Positions 7,371 through 15,844 of a stretch of 55,713 nt of DNA are shown in pieces. The notes under the pieces were generated by a model. The model searched no databases. It had not been told where the DNA came from and saw only the letters and a program-made list of their open reading frames with translations. How positions within the stretch are numbered: position 1 is the stretch's first letter; each line of letters begins with the position of its first letter. Origin of the DNA: Pseudomonadota bacterium (GTDB lineage Bacteria; Pseudomonadota; Gammaproteobacteria; Burkholderiales; Burkholderiaceae_C); assembly GCA_023442945.1 (NCBI GenBank), contig JAEZWW010000114.1, forward strand, positions 1-55,713. The letters are read 5' to 3'. The position numbers were made by a program, and so were the translations under genes.

Positions 7371-8672
7371 ATGCCCGAACAATTCTTCGTTCGCCCCGCC
7401 GTTCCCCAACGCCTGCTGCCGTTGGGTGCCGCCGTCCTGATCGCCCTCAGCCTTGCCGCGTGCGGTGGCGGTGATAAGAAAGACGCCGCTGCTGCGGCCG
7501 GCCCGGGTGGCGGCATGCCGCCGCCGGAAGTGGCGGTGGTCACGGTCAAGCCCGGCACGGTGTCGCTGACGACCGAGTTGCCCGGCCGCCTGGAGCCTTC
7601 GCGCGTGGCCCAGGTCCGCGCCCGCGCCGCCGGCATCCTGCAAAAACGCCTGTTCCAGGAAGGCAGCGACGTGCGCGCCGGCCAGAAGCTGTTCGCCATC
7701 GACCCCGCGCCCTACCAGGCGACGCTGCAAAGCGCGCAGGCGCAGCTGGCCCAAGCCCAAGCGCAACTGGCGCAGACCAGCGCCACGGTCACGCGTTACC
7801 GTCCGCTGGTGGCCGCCAACGCGGTCAGCAAGCAAGAGTTTGACGCCGCGGTTGCAGCAGAAAAAGCGGCGCAAGCCCAGGTGGCAGCTGCGCGGGCAGC
7901 TATCAAATCTGCAGACATCAACGTCGGCTACGCCACGGTGACGGCGCCGATCTCCGGCCGCATCGGCCGCGCGCTGGTGACCGAAGGTGCGCTGGTCGGC
8001 CAGGGCGACGCCACGCAACTGGCGGTGATCCAGCAGATCAACCCGCTGTACCTGAACATCACGCAGTCCGCGTCCGACGCGATGAAGCTGCGCCAGCAAT
8101 TGTCCAAAGGCCAGCTGGAGCGCGATTCCGGCGCCCAGTCGGTCAAGATCGTGCTGGAAGACGGCACCGAATACAGCCAACCCGGCCGCCTGCTGTTCTC
8201 CGACCAGACGGTGGACCCGGCGACCGGCCAGATCCTGCTGCGCGCCGAAGTGCCCAACCCGCAGGGCGTGCTGCTGCCCGGCCTGTACGTGCGCGCCGTC
8301 ATCGAACAAGCCCAGGTGGCCAACGCCGTCCTGCTGCCGCAGCAAGCCGTGACGCGCGGCAACCACGGTGACAGCGTGATGGTGGTCGCCGCCGATGGCG
8401 CCGTGGCGCCGCGCCCGATCAAGATCGGCGGTCAGAAGGGCACCGACTGGATCGTGACCGAAGGCCTGAAGCCGGGCGAGCAGGTGATGGTGGAAGGCGC
8501 CATGAAGCTGATGTTCGGCGCGAAAAAGGTCAAGCCCGTGGCTTGGGACCCGAACAAGCCCAAAGCCGGTGCCCAGCCAGCGGCGGCAGCTCCTGCTTCA
8601 GAAGCATCCGGCGCGCCGGCAGCGGCCGCTTCGGCCCCCGCCGCAGCGCCTGCTTCGGCCGCGTCCCGTTGA
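7371..8672 (+). CDS. RND efflux periplasmic adaptor (AcrA/MexA family lipoprotein)
   Basis: A 433-residue membrane-fusion protein. Residues 1-30 form a lipoprotein signal with lipobox SLAAC (lipidated Cys31). Then come the lipoyl/barrel-sandwich halves (VRARAAGILQKRLFQEG; TAPISGRIGRALV), the Ala/Gln-rich helical hairpin between them (about residues 115-185), and a beta-barrel. The C-terminal ~50 residues are an Ala/Pro tail. It links the inner-membrane pump to the outer-membrane channel encoded next. The hairpin segment ARAAIKSAD and the tail contain sequence resembling fragments of the dispersed repeat. Confidence 0.95.
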   Translation: MPEQFFVRPAVPQRLLPLGAAVLIALSLAACGGGDKKDAAAAAGPGGGMPPPEVAVVTVKPGTVSLTTELPGRLEPSRVAQVRARAAGILQKRLFQEGSDVRAGQKLFAIDPAPYQATLQSAQAQLAQAQAQLAQTSATVTRYRPLVAANAVSKQEFDAAVAAEKAAQAQVAAARAAIKSADINVGYATVTAPISGRIGRALVTEGALVGQGDATQLAVIQQINPLYLNITQSASDAMKLRQQLSKGQLERDSGAQSVKIVLEDGTEYSQPGRLLFSDQTVDPATGQILLRAEVPNPQGVLLPGLYVRAVIEQAQVANAVLLPQQAVTRGNHGDSVMVVAADGAVAPRPIKIGGQKGTDWIVTEGLKPGEQVMVEGAMKLMFGAKKVKPVAWDPNKPKAGAQPAAAAPASEASGAPAAAASAPAAAPASAASR

Positions 8673-8689
8673 TTCGCTAGGACGCTCGC

Positions 8690-11600
8690 ATGGCCAAGTT
8701 TTTTATTGACCGACCCATCTTTGCGTGGGTCATTGCGCTGTTCCTGATGGTGCTGGGCGCCATCTCGATCACCCAGCTGCCCATTGCCCAGTACCCGACC
8801 GTGGCGCCGCCCACGGTGGTCGTGTCCGCCACCTACCCCGGCGCCTCGGCCCAGACCCTGGAAGACGCCGTGCTGTCGGTGATCGAGCGCGAGATGAACG
8901 GCTCGCCCGGCCTCGCCTACATGGAATCGGTGGCGCAGGCCAACGGCACGGGTTCGATCACGCTGAGCTTCGAGCCCGGCACCGACATCGACCTGGCCCA
9001 GGTGGACGTGCAAAACCGCCTGTCGCGCGCCACGCCGCGCCTGCCGGCGACGGTGAACCAGCAAGGGGTGCGGGTGGAAAAATCCGCCTCCAACTTCCTG
9101 CTGTTCGTGATGCTGTCCTCGGACGACCCGGGTACGGACATCAACGACATCACCGACTACGCCTCGCGCAACGTGCTGCCTGAACTGCAGCGCCTGCCCG
9201 GCATCGGCCAGGTGCAGCTGTTCGGCGCCGAGCGCGCCATGCGCATCTGGGTCGACCCCAGCAAGCTGCAGAGCTACAACCTGTCGACCGCCGACGTCGC
9301 GACCGCCATCGGCCAGCAGAACGCCCAGGTAGCAGGCGGCAGCATCGGTGACCTGCCGCTGGCCCTGGGCCAGACCATGAGTGCTACCGTCGTCGTGGCC
9401 GGCCAGCTGGCCAATGCGGAACAGTTCGGCAACATCGTGCTGCGCGCCAACCCCGACGGCAGCACCGTGCGCATGAAGGACGTCGCCCGCGTCGAGCTGG
9501 GCGCGCAAAGCTACGCCACCTCGGCGCGCTTGAACGGCAAGCCGGCAGCCGGTCTGGGCGTGCAACTTTCGCCCACGGGCAACGCGCTGGCCGCGGCCAA
9601 GGAAGTGCGCGCCCGCATGGCGCAGCTGCAGCAGTTCTTCCCGGCGGGCATGAAGTGGGTCGTGCCCTACGACTCGTCCGACTTCGTGCGCATCTCGATC
9701 ACCGAAGTGGTCAAGACGCTGCTGGAAGCCATCGCCCTGGTGTTCCTGGTGATGTTCCTGTTCTTGCAGAACTGGCGCTACACCGTCATTCCGACCATCG
9801 TGGTGCCGGTGGCCTTGCTGGGCACGTTTGCCGCGCTGCTGGCCTTTGGCATGTCGATCAACGTGCTGACCATGTTCGGCATGGTGCTGGTGATCGGTAT
9901 CGTGGTGGACGACGCCATCGTGGTGGTGGAGAACGTCGAACGGATCATGGCCGAAGAAGGCTTGTCGCCACTGGAAGCGACGCGCAAGGCGATGGGCCAG
10001 ATTTCGGGCGCCATCATTGGCGTGACGGTGGTGCTGATCGCGGTGTTTGTGCCGCTCGCCTTCTTTGCCGGCTCCACCGGCAACATCTACCGCCAGTTCT
10101 CGGCGGTGATGGCGGTGTCGATCTTCTTCTCGGCCTTCATGGCCTTGTCGCTGACGCCGGCGCTGTGCGCCACGCTGCTCAAGCCGATCGACGACCACCA
10201 CGCGGAAAAGCGCGGCTTCTTCGGCTGGTTCAACCGCCGCTTCAACCGCACGGCCAAGGGCTACGAAGGCATCGTCGGCAAGCTGCTGCGCCGCTCGGGC
10301 AGCCTGATGGTGGTCTACCTGGCGCTGGCCGTCGGTGCCGGCTGGCTGTACGCCCGGCTGCCCACCGGCTTCCTGCCCAACGAAGACCAGGGCTCGATGC
10401 TGGTCAACATGCAGCTGCCGCCGGGTGCCACGCTGGATCGCACGATCAACGTGATCGAACAGGTGGAGAACTACATCCTCAAGCAGCCGGAAGTGGCCAG
10501 CATGGTCGCGGTGGCGGGTTTCTCGTTCTCCGGCCAGGGCCAGAACGCGGCGCTGTCCTTCATCACGCTCAAGCCCTGGGACGAACGCAAGGGCGCCGAG
10601 CATTCGGTCGACGCCATCGTCGGACGGGCCATGGGGGCGCTGTCGGGCATCAAGGACGCCTTCATCTTCCCCCTGAGCCCGCCGCCCATCCCTGAACTGG
10701 GCGTCAGCTCCGGCTTTAACTTCCGCCTGCAGGACCGCGGCGGAAAGGGGCACGACGCCCTGGTCGCGGCGCGCAACCAGATGCTGGGCATGGCGATGCA
10801 AAGCAAGGTGCTGGACGGCGTGCGCCCCGACGGCCTGGAAGATGCACCGCAGCTGCGGATCAACATCGACCGCGACAAGGCGGCGGCCCAAGGGGTGAGC
10901 TTTGCCGCCATTAACAACGCGATCTCGGCGTCGCTGGGTTCGGCCTACGTCAACGACTTCCCCAACCAGGGCCGCTTGCAACGGGTGATGATCCAGGCCG
11001 ACGCGCCCGCGCGCATGCAGCCCGAAGACATCCTGCAGCTGACCGCGCTCAACACCAAGGGCCAGGCGGTGCCGTTGTCGGCCTTTGCCTCCACCGAATG
11101 GATCACGGGCGCGATGCAGACCGTGCGCTACAACGGCTACCCGTCGATGCGGATCTCGGGTGCGGCCAAGCCGGGCTTTTCCACCGGTGAAGCCATGAAG
11201 GAGATGGAAGCGCTGGCCGCCAAGCTGCCGGAAGGCTTCGGCTACGAATGGACGGGCCAGTCGCGCGAGGAAAAGCTCGCCGGCAACCAGGCGCTGATCC
11301 TCTACGGCTTCGCCATCCTGGCGGTGGTGCTGGCCCTGGCCGCGCTGTACGAAAGCTGGTCGATCCCGCTGGCGGTGATTCTGGTGGTGCCGCTGGGCGT
11401 GCTCGGTGTGCTGCTGGCGGTCACCGGCAGGGGCTTGCTGAACGACGTGTACTTCCAGGTGGGCCTGATCACGATCATTGGCTTGTCGGCGAAGAACGCG
11501 ATTCTGATCATCGAATTCGCGAAGGACCTGCAAGCGCAAGGCCTCAGCGCGCTGGAATCGGCGCTGGCGGCCGCGCACCTGCGGTTCCGCCCGATCATCA

Positions 11601-11935
11601 TGACCTCGCTGGCCTTCACGCTGGGTGTGGTGCCTCTGGCCACGTCGACCGGCGCCGGCGGCGCCAGCCAGCGCGCCATCGGTACCGGGGTGATCGGCGG
11701 CATGGTCGTGGGCACGATCCTGGCGGTGTTCTTCGTGCCGATCTTCTTCGTGGTCGTGCGCAAGCTCTTCAAGAGCTCCAAGCGCGAGCAGGAACGCTTT
11801 GCCGAGCACGCGGCGCAGTCCGGCATCACGCCCGAGGCGGCGCGCCACTACGTCGAGGACGCAGAAACGAACCTGTCCGATGACGACCGTCGCGCCCTGC
11901 ACAGCAACAGCGACGCGCCCAAGGACCATCCATGA
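8690..11935 (+). CDS. RND multidrug efflux pump, AcrB/MexB family
   Basis: A 1081-residue proton-driven inner-membrane pump with twelve membrane segments and two large periplasmic loops. It begins with the hallmark MAKFFIDRPIFAWVIAL. The proton-relay aspartates are present at 407 and 408 (GIVVDDAIVVVENVER), the same numbers as in E. coli AcrB. The C-terminus extends about 30 charged residues beyond the usual end. It begins 17 bp after the adaptor and its stop overlaps the start of the outer-membrane channel gene by ATGA, so the three genes form one operon. Confidence 0.97.
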   Translation: MAKFFIDRPIFAWVIALFLMVLGAISITQLPIAQYPTVAPPTVVVSATYPGASAQTLEDAVLSVIEREMNGSPGLAYMESVAQANGTGSITLSFEPGTDIDLAQVDVQNRLSRATPRLPATVNQQGVRVEKSASNFLLFVMLSSDDPGTDINDITDYASRNVLPELQRLPGIGQVQLFGAERAMRIWVDPSKLQSYNLSTADVATAIGQQNAQVAGGSIGDLPLALGQTMSATVVVAGQLANAEQFGNIVLRANPDGSTVRMKDVARVELGAQSYATSARLNGKPAAGLGVQLSPTGNALAAAKEVRARMAQLQQFFPAGMKWVVPYDSSDFVRISITEVVKTLLEAIALVFLVMFLFLQNWRYTVIPTIVVPVALLGTFAALLAFGMSINVLTMFGMVLVIGIVVDDAIVVVENVERIMAEEGLSPLEATRKAMGQISGAIIGVTVVLIAVFVPLAFFAGSTGNIYRQFSAVMAVSIFFSAFMALSLTPALCATLLKPIDDHHAEKRGFFGWFNRRFNRTAKGYEGIVGKLLRRSGSLMVVYLALAVGAGWLYARLPTGFLPNEDQGSMLVNMQLPPGATLDRTINVIEQVENYILKQPEVASMVAVAGFSFSGQGQNAALSFITLKPWDERKGAEHSVDAIVGRAMGALSGIKDAFIFPLSPPPIPELGVSSGFNFRLQDRGGKGHDALVAARNQMLGMAMQSKVLDGVRPDGLEDAPQLRINIDRDKAAAQGVSFAAINNAISASLGSAYVNDFPNQGRLQRVMIQADAPARMQPEDILQLTALNTKGQAVPLSAFASTEWITGAMQTVRYNGYPSMRISGAAKPGFSTGEAMKEMEALAAKLPEGFGYEWTGQSREEKLAGNQALILYGFAILAVVLALAALYESWSIPLAVILVVPLGVLGVLLAVTGRGLLNDVYFQVGLITIIGLSAKNAILIIEFAKDLQAQGLSALESALAAAHLRFRPIIMTSLAFTLGVVPLATSTGAGGASQRAIGTGVIGGMVVGTILAVFFVPIFFVVVRKLFKSSKREQERFAEHAAQSGITPEAARHYVEDAETNLSDDDRRALHSNSDAPKDHP

Positions 11936-13482
11936 TGCCAACACTTTCCCTCCCTCACGCTCCGCGCGCCGAGCCCCTGCGGCTGCGCGCCCTGACCGCC
12001 GCCGCGCTGATGGTGGTGCTGACCGGCTGCTCGCTGGCGCCCAAGTACGAGCGCCCGGCGGCGCCCATCGCCAGCGACTGGCCGGCCACGGCCGGCGCCC
12101 AGCCCGAAGGCCTGATCGCCGCGGCCGACCTGCCGTGGCAGCAGTTCGTGCAGGACGAGCAGCTGCGCCAGATCGTGCAGCTGGCGCTGGACAACAACCG
12201 CGACCTGCGCGTGGCGGTGCAGAACATCGAGCAGGCCCGTGCGCAGTACCAGATCCGCCGCGCCGACCAGTTCCCGACGCTGGGCGCCAGCGGCGGCGCC
12301 ACGCGCTCGGCCCCCAACCCGAACGCGGCGTTGGGGGGCGGCAGCGTGGCGTCGCAGTACACGGTGGGCATCGGCGTATCGGCCTGGGAGATCGACTTCT
12401 TCGGCCGCGTCGCGGCCCTGAAGGACGTGGCCCTGGCCAATTACCTGGCCACGGAAGAAGCGCGCAAGTCGGCCCAGATCAGCCTGATCGCCAGCGTCAC
12501 CAGCACCTGGCTGCAGCTGAAGACCGACACCGAATTGCTCGCCCTGGCCGAGCGCACGCTGGCCACACGCGACCAGTCGCTGCGCCTGACCAAGCTGCGC
12601 TTTGACAACGGCGCCTCGTCCGCGCTGGACATGCGCCAGGCCGAATCGCTGAGCGCCAGCGCGCAGGCCACCAAGGCCCAACAGGAACGCCTGCGCGCGC
12701 AGGACATCAACCTGCTGGCGCTGCTGGTCGGCCAGCCCTTGCCCACCGAACTGGTGCCGCCGGTCCCGCCCGTCAACCTGGCCGCTGCGCCCAACGATTT
12801 GACCAAGCCGACGGCCGCGGTCGAACCGGCCGCGCAGCTGCCCGGCTTTGCCGAAGTCCCGGCTGGCCTGCCGTCCGACCTGCTGCTGCGCCGCCCGGAC
12901 ATCCGCGCGGCCGAACAGCAGCTGATCGGCGCCAACGCCAACATCGGCGCGGCGCGCGCCAACTTCTTCCCGCGCATCTCGCTGACCGGCTCGCTCGGCC
13001 GGGTCAGCCCCGACCTGGACGGCCTGTTCGGTTCCGGCGGCATGAAGGCCTGGTCCTTCGGCCCCAGCATCACGCTGCCGATCTTCGACATGGGCCGCAA
13101 CCGCGCGGGCCTCGACTCGGCCAAGGCGGGGCGCGAGATCGCCGTGGCGCAGTACGAAAAAGCCATTCAGACCGCGTTCCGCGAAGTGGCGGATGGCCTG
13201 GCCGGGCGCGCCACGCTGGCCGACCAGCTGGCCGCGCTGAACGCCCAGGCCGTGGCCGAGCGCGACCGCTTCCGCCTGGCCGACCTGCGTTACCGCAACG
13301 GCATCGCCAGCTTCCTCGACCTGCTGGACGCCCAGCGCTCGCTGTTCGCGGTCGAGCAGGCGCTGGCCACCACGCAACTGGCGCAGCGCGCCAACGAGGT
13401 GCAGCTGTACAAGGCGCTGGGCGGCGGCTGGACCGACCCCGCCCCGGAAGCCGCGCCTGCTGCCGAGGCGCCGGCGCGCTGA
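11932..13482 (+). CDS. Outer-membrane efflux channel, OprM/NodT family lipoprotein
   Basis: A 516-residue TolC-like channel. The signal peptide ends in the lipobox VVLTGCSLAP (lipidated Cys33). Two repeated OEP domains follow, with the family blocks WWQ-like LPWQQFVQDEQLRQIV, NNRDLRVAV, GLPSDLLLRRPDIRAAE and FLDLLDAQRSLF. It forms the exit duct of the tripartite pump encoded upstream. The end is Ala/Pro-rich. The start ATG overlaps the pump stop; the ATG one codon further is an alternative. Confidence 0.95.
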   Translation: MMPTLSLPHAPRAEPLRLRALTAAALMVVLTGCSLAPKYERPAAPIASDWPATAGAQPEGLIAAADLPWQQFVQDEQLRQIVQLALDNNRDLRVAVQNIEQARAQYQIRRADQFPTLGASGGATRSAPNPNAALGGGSVASQYTVGIGVSAWEIDFFGRVAALKDVALANYLATEEARKSAQISLIASVTSTWLQLKTDTELLALAERTLATRDQSLRLTKLRFDNGASSALDMRQAESLSASAQATKAQQERLRAQDINLLALLVGQPLPTELVPPVPPVNLAAAPNDLTKPTAAVEPAAQLPGFAEVPAGLPSDLLLRRPDIRAAEQQLIGANANIGAARANFFPRISLTGSLGRVSPDLDGLFGSGGMKAWSFGPSITLPIFDMGRNRAGLDSAKAGREIAVAQYEKAIQTAFREVADGLAGRATLADQLAALNAQAVAERDRFRLADLRYRNGIASFLDLLDAQRSLFAVEQALATTQLAQRANEVQLYKALGGGWTDPAPEAAPAAEAPAR

Positions 13483-13511
13483 GCGCCCGGCCTGTGGCGA
13501 ACGGCAGTCCC

Positions 13512-13517
13512 TATAAT
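13512..13517 (+). promoter_or_regulatory. Possible -10 element upstream of cytochrome c gene
   Basis: A consensus TATAAT 75 bp before the cytochrome start. No good -35 is visible at 16-18 bp upstream, so an activator or weak promoter is possible. A terminator-like hairpin lies between it and the gene. Confidence 0.35.
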
Positions 13518-13537
13518 CGGCGGCTGCCGCGCGCGCG

Positions 13538-13560
13538 AGGCGCTGCGGCGCGCCTTTTTT
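13538..13560 (+). terminator. Terminator after the efflux operon
   Basis: Stem AGGCGC / GCGCCT with a 6-nt loop followed by six T, about 55 bp after the channel gene stop. It also lies downstream of the TATAAT at 13512, so it could act as an attenuator for that promoter. Confidence 0.6.
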
Positions 13561-13591
13561 CCGACCCACGACGAGAGCCCCCGAGGACGCC

Positions 13592-14485
13592 ATGAGCGAG
13601 AACACGCACGAGGAAGCACACACCGGTCCGATCAAGACCCCCAAGCAGTTGTTCTGGGTCAGCGTGGGGGCGTTCGTGATCCCCGTGTTCATCATCATCG
13701 GGCTGGTCTATTTCGTCACCTCCAGCAACAAGCTGGCGCCCGGCGCGACCGATGTGGAGCGCGGCATCGCCGAGCGCCTGCAGAAGATCGGCTCGGTGGA
13801 AGTGCGTGACGCCAACCGCCCACTGGTAGCCGGCGCCGAGGTCTACAAGGCCCAGTGTGCGGCCTGCCACGCCACCGGCACGGCCGGCGCGCCCAAGTTT
13901 GAAGACGCCGCCGCCTGGGGCCCGCGCATTGCGCACGGCTTTGACACCCTGGTCCAGTCCGCGCTGAAGGGCAAGGGCGGCATGGCCCCGCAAGGGGGTG
14001 GCAACTTCAGCGACACCGAAATCGCCCGCGCCGTGGCCTACATGGCCAACGCCGCTGGTGCCAAGTTCACCGAGCCGGCCGCGCCCGCCGCCGGCGCCAG
14101 CGCCGCCGCTTCTGAAGCCGCACCCGCCGTTGCTGCGGCCCCCGCTGTACCCGCTGCCCCGGCCCCGGCGGCTTCGGCCGAAGCTGCACCGGCGTCTGCC
14201 GCTGCCGCACCGGCCGCCGTAGCCGCTGCTGCACCCGCCGCCGACCCTGCCGCTGGCAAGAAGGTGTACGACAGCGTCTGCATGGCCTGCCACACCGCCG
14301 GCGTGGCTGGTGCGCCCAAGCTGGGCGACAAGGCCGCCTGGGCACCGCGCCTGGCGCCCGGTTTCGACGAAGTGCTGAAGATCGCCACCACAGGCAAAGG
14401 CGCCATGCCGCCCAAGGGCGGCTTCACCGGCTCGGACGCCGACTTTGCCGCCGCCGTGCACTACATGGTGGACGCATCCAAGTAA
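13592..14485 (+). CDS. Membrane-anchored diheme c-type cytochrome (c5-like)
   Basis: A 297-residue protein with a short cytoplasmic N-terminus, one membrane anchor (about residues 20-43) and two cytochrome c domains. Heme motifs are CAACH (Cys89-His93) and CMACH (Cys230-His234). Each is followed by a matching GAPK block and a Met-containing KGGMAPQGG or KGAMPPKGG loop that supplies the axial Met. The domains are joined by an Ala/Pro linker of about 60 residues. The two domains look like an internal duplication. It probably carries electrons in the periplasm, toward a terminal oxidase or peroxidase; the partner is not in the window. Confidence 0.9.
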   Translation: MSENTHEEAHTGPIKTPKQLFWVSVGAFVIPVFIIIGLVYFVTSSNKLAPGATDVERGIAERLQKIGSVEVRDANRPLVAGAEVYKAQCAACHATGTAGAPKFEDAAAWGPRIAHGFDTLVQSALKGKGGMAPQGGGNFSDTEIARAVAYMANAAGAKFTEPAAPAAGASAAASEAAPAVAAAPAVPAAPAPAASAEAAPASAAAAPAAVAAAAPAADPAAGKKVYDSVCMACHTAGVAGAPKLGDKAAWAPRLAPGFDEVLKIATTGKGAMPPKGGFTGSDADFAAAVHYMVDASK

Positions 14486-14506
14486 GCGCCCAGCGCCCAC
14501 GAAAAG

Positions 14507-14529
14507 GCCGCTCACCGAGCGGCTTTTTT
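14507..14529 (+). terminator. Terminator of cytochrome c gene
   Basis: Perfect 7-bp stem GCCGCTC / GAGCGGC with a 3-nt loop and six T, 20 bp after the stop codon. A copy of the dispersed repeat begins 3 bp later. Confidence 0.9.
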
Positions 14530-14532
14530 AAT

Positions 14533-14590
14533 GATTCAAGCCTCCAGCCCTACAACCATCTGCGCGGGCAGCTATAAAAATATGAGTTAT
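14533..14590 (+). repeat. Dispersed ~65-bp repeat, copy 3 (reverse orientation)
   Basis: Reads ATTCAAGCCTCCAGCCCTAC..CATCTGCGCGGGCAGCTATAAAAATATG. It lies between the cytochrome terminator and the end of the convergent hypothetical gene. Confidence 0.8.
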
Positions 14591-14591
14591 C

Positions 14592-15149
14592 TCAAGCCGT
14601 CGCAGGCGCTTCGCCCGACATCGCCTGCGGGCTGAGCACGTAGCCGCCCAGCGCCGGCAAGTCAGCGCTGGCCACCTCGCGCGGCGCGGCCCAGTGGCCG
14701 GCTTCGATCAGCGCCGCCACCCGGCCCATGTCCTGGGTGTGCACCAGGCCCAGGCCCAGGTCGGCGCGCAGGAACACGCGGCCCAGCTCGTCCATCAGCA
14801 CCTCTTCCAGCCGCGCAGCGCGCTCGCCCTGGCCGTGCACGGCACCGTCCGCGGCCACGCGCCAGACCCAGGGCGCGGCTTCCAGTTCAACAAAGACGCG
14901 CTGCGGCCCGTTCTGGAAGTACCAGCGCCCGGCCGTGTCGGCCTCGTAATTGCGTTCGATGAAGTCGATCAGCTTGTCGTGCGCCAGCCGGTCGCCCCGG
15001 GCGCCCGGCACGCCGCTGGCGAAGGCGCCCAGCGCCTGCGCGGCGGCGTCGCGCAGGTACCACTGGCCGCGCGTATCCAGCCCCAGCCAGCCGTAGCAGT
15101 CTGGCACGTTCGGCCACTTGGCCATGGCCTGTCTGACGATGTCGTCCAT
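14592..15149 (-). CDS. Conserved hypothetical protein of about 185 residues
   Basis: A soluble protein beginning MDDIVRQAMAKWPNVPDCYG, with a GWLGLDTRGQWYLRD block, a FIERNYEADTAGRWYFQNGPQR block and an acidic C-terminal half. It has no signal peptide, membrane segment or metal motif. The short Trp/Tyr-rich strands look like a conserved burkholderial family of unknown function (possibly DUF2946, from memory and unverified). Two further in-frame ATGs lie upstream (15158 and 15206); the start used begins the most family-like N-terminus. The gene is divergent from speD. Confidence 0.75.
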   Translation of the reverse strand: MDDIVRQAMAKWPNVPDCYGWLGLDTRGQWYLRDAAAQALGAFASGVPGARGDRLAHDKLIDFIERNYEADTAGRWYFQNGPQRVFVELEAAPWVWRVAADGAVHGQGERAARLEEVLMDELGRVFLRADLGLGLVHTQDMGRVAALIEAGHWAAPREVASADLPALGGYVLSPQAMSGEAPATA

Positions 15150-15234
15150 GCGGGCCATGATACGCGGCGGTGGTCGTGCAGCGGCCGTCGCAGGCAGCGG
15201 CTGCAATCAGAAAGCCCGGGTTCGGCGTGCGCCT

Positions 15235-15255
15235 TATTCCGTAACGGAATATAAT
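15235..15255. promoter_or_regulatory. Palindromic operator candidate overlapping a -10 box
   Basis: A perfect palindrome TATTCCG-TAA-CGGAATA is fused to a TATAAT at 15250-15255. It lies between the hypothetical gene (minus strand) and speD (plus strand). The overlap with the -10 suggests a repressor site. I do not recognise the regulator. Confidence 0.5.
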
Positions 15256-15400
15256 TATCGGTTTTTCGCCCCAAGCTGCCGCTCGGGCAGGCGTCGGCCC
15301 AGGGCCCGCGCCCGCATCCCCCTCGGCATGCCCGCCGGCGGCCTCGCCCAGCGGCCCTTTCGCGCGCCGCTGGTCCCTGATGTTGACCTTGGAGACTGGC

Positions 15401-15844
15401 ATGCAGCCACTGCAAACCACCCCTCGTTCCGCATGGGCCCAGGCCTCTGCCCCCGCCACCACCCGCCTGCGCCCTGTGGCGCGCAAGGCGCCCGGCCTGC
15501 ACCTGATCGGCGACCTGCACGGTTGCCGCTGCGACGCGCGCCTGATGCACGACGCCGCGTGCCTCGAAGGCTTCTGTAAGCGCGCCGTGGCCGACGCGGG
15601 CCTGACCACCGTCGGCGCCCTGTTCCACAGCTTTGGCGAAGGCGCGGGCGTGACGGGCTGCATCGTGCTGGCCGAATCGCATTTGTCGATCCACACCTGG
15701 CCGGAAGACGGCTACGTCACGCTCGACGTGTACGTGTGCAGCTACAGCACCGACAACAGCGACAGCGCGCAAAAGCTGTTCGACACCGTGGCCACCGCCT
15801 TCGGCCCGGCCGAGCCGCATCTGCACCGCGTCGAGCGCGCATGA
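15401..15844 (+). CDS. speD: S-adenosylmethionine decarboxylase proenzyme
   Basis: A 147-residue prokaryotic-type SpeD, which supplies decarboxylated AdoMet for spermidine synthesis. The self-cleavage site is in AESHLSIHTWPE; Ser93 becomes the pyruvoyl group of the alpha chain. The start at 15401 is favoured by GGAG seven bases before it; an ATG at 15380 is in frame but lacks such a site. The N-terminus has about 30 extra residues before the core. The stop overlaps the speE start by ATGA, so the two are coupled. Confidence 0.95.
   Translation: MQPLQTTPRSAWAQASAPATTRLRPVARKAPGLHLIGDLHGCRCDARLMHDAACLEGFCKRAVADAGLTTVGALFHSFGEGAGVTGCIVLAESHLSIHTWPEDGYVTLDVYVCSYSTDNSDSAQKLFDTVATAFGPAEPHLHRVERA

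Noticed and set aside
8585..8615. GGCAGCTCCTGCTTCAGAAGCA in the adaptor's Ala/Pro tail resembling the repeat end in the MFS gene
   Set aside because: The match is about 20 bp in a low-complexity Ala/Pro region, so it is not enough to call a copy.
8432..11944. A 1170-codon open frame antisense to the RND pump
   Set aside because: It mirrors the pump's codon positions, is rich in His/Arg/Gln/Gly as high-GC antisense frames are, and has no domain pattern. The pump on the other strand is complete.
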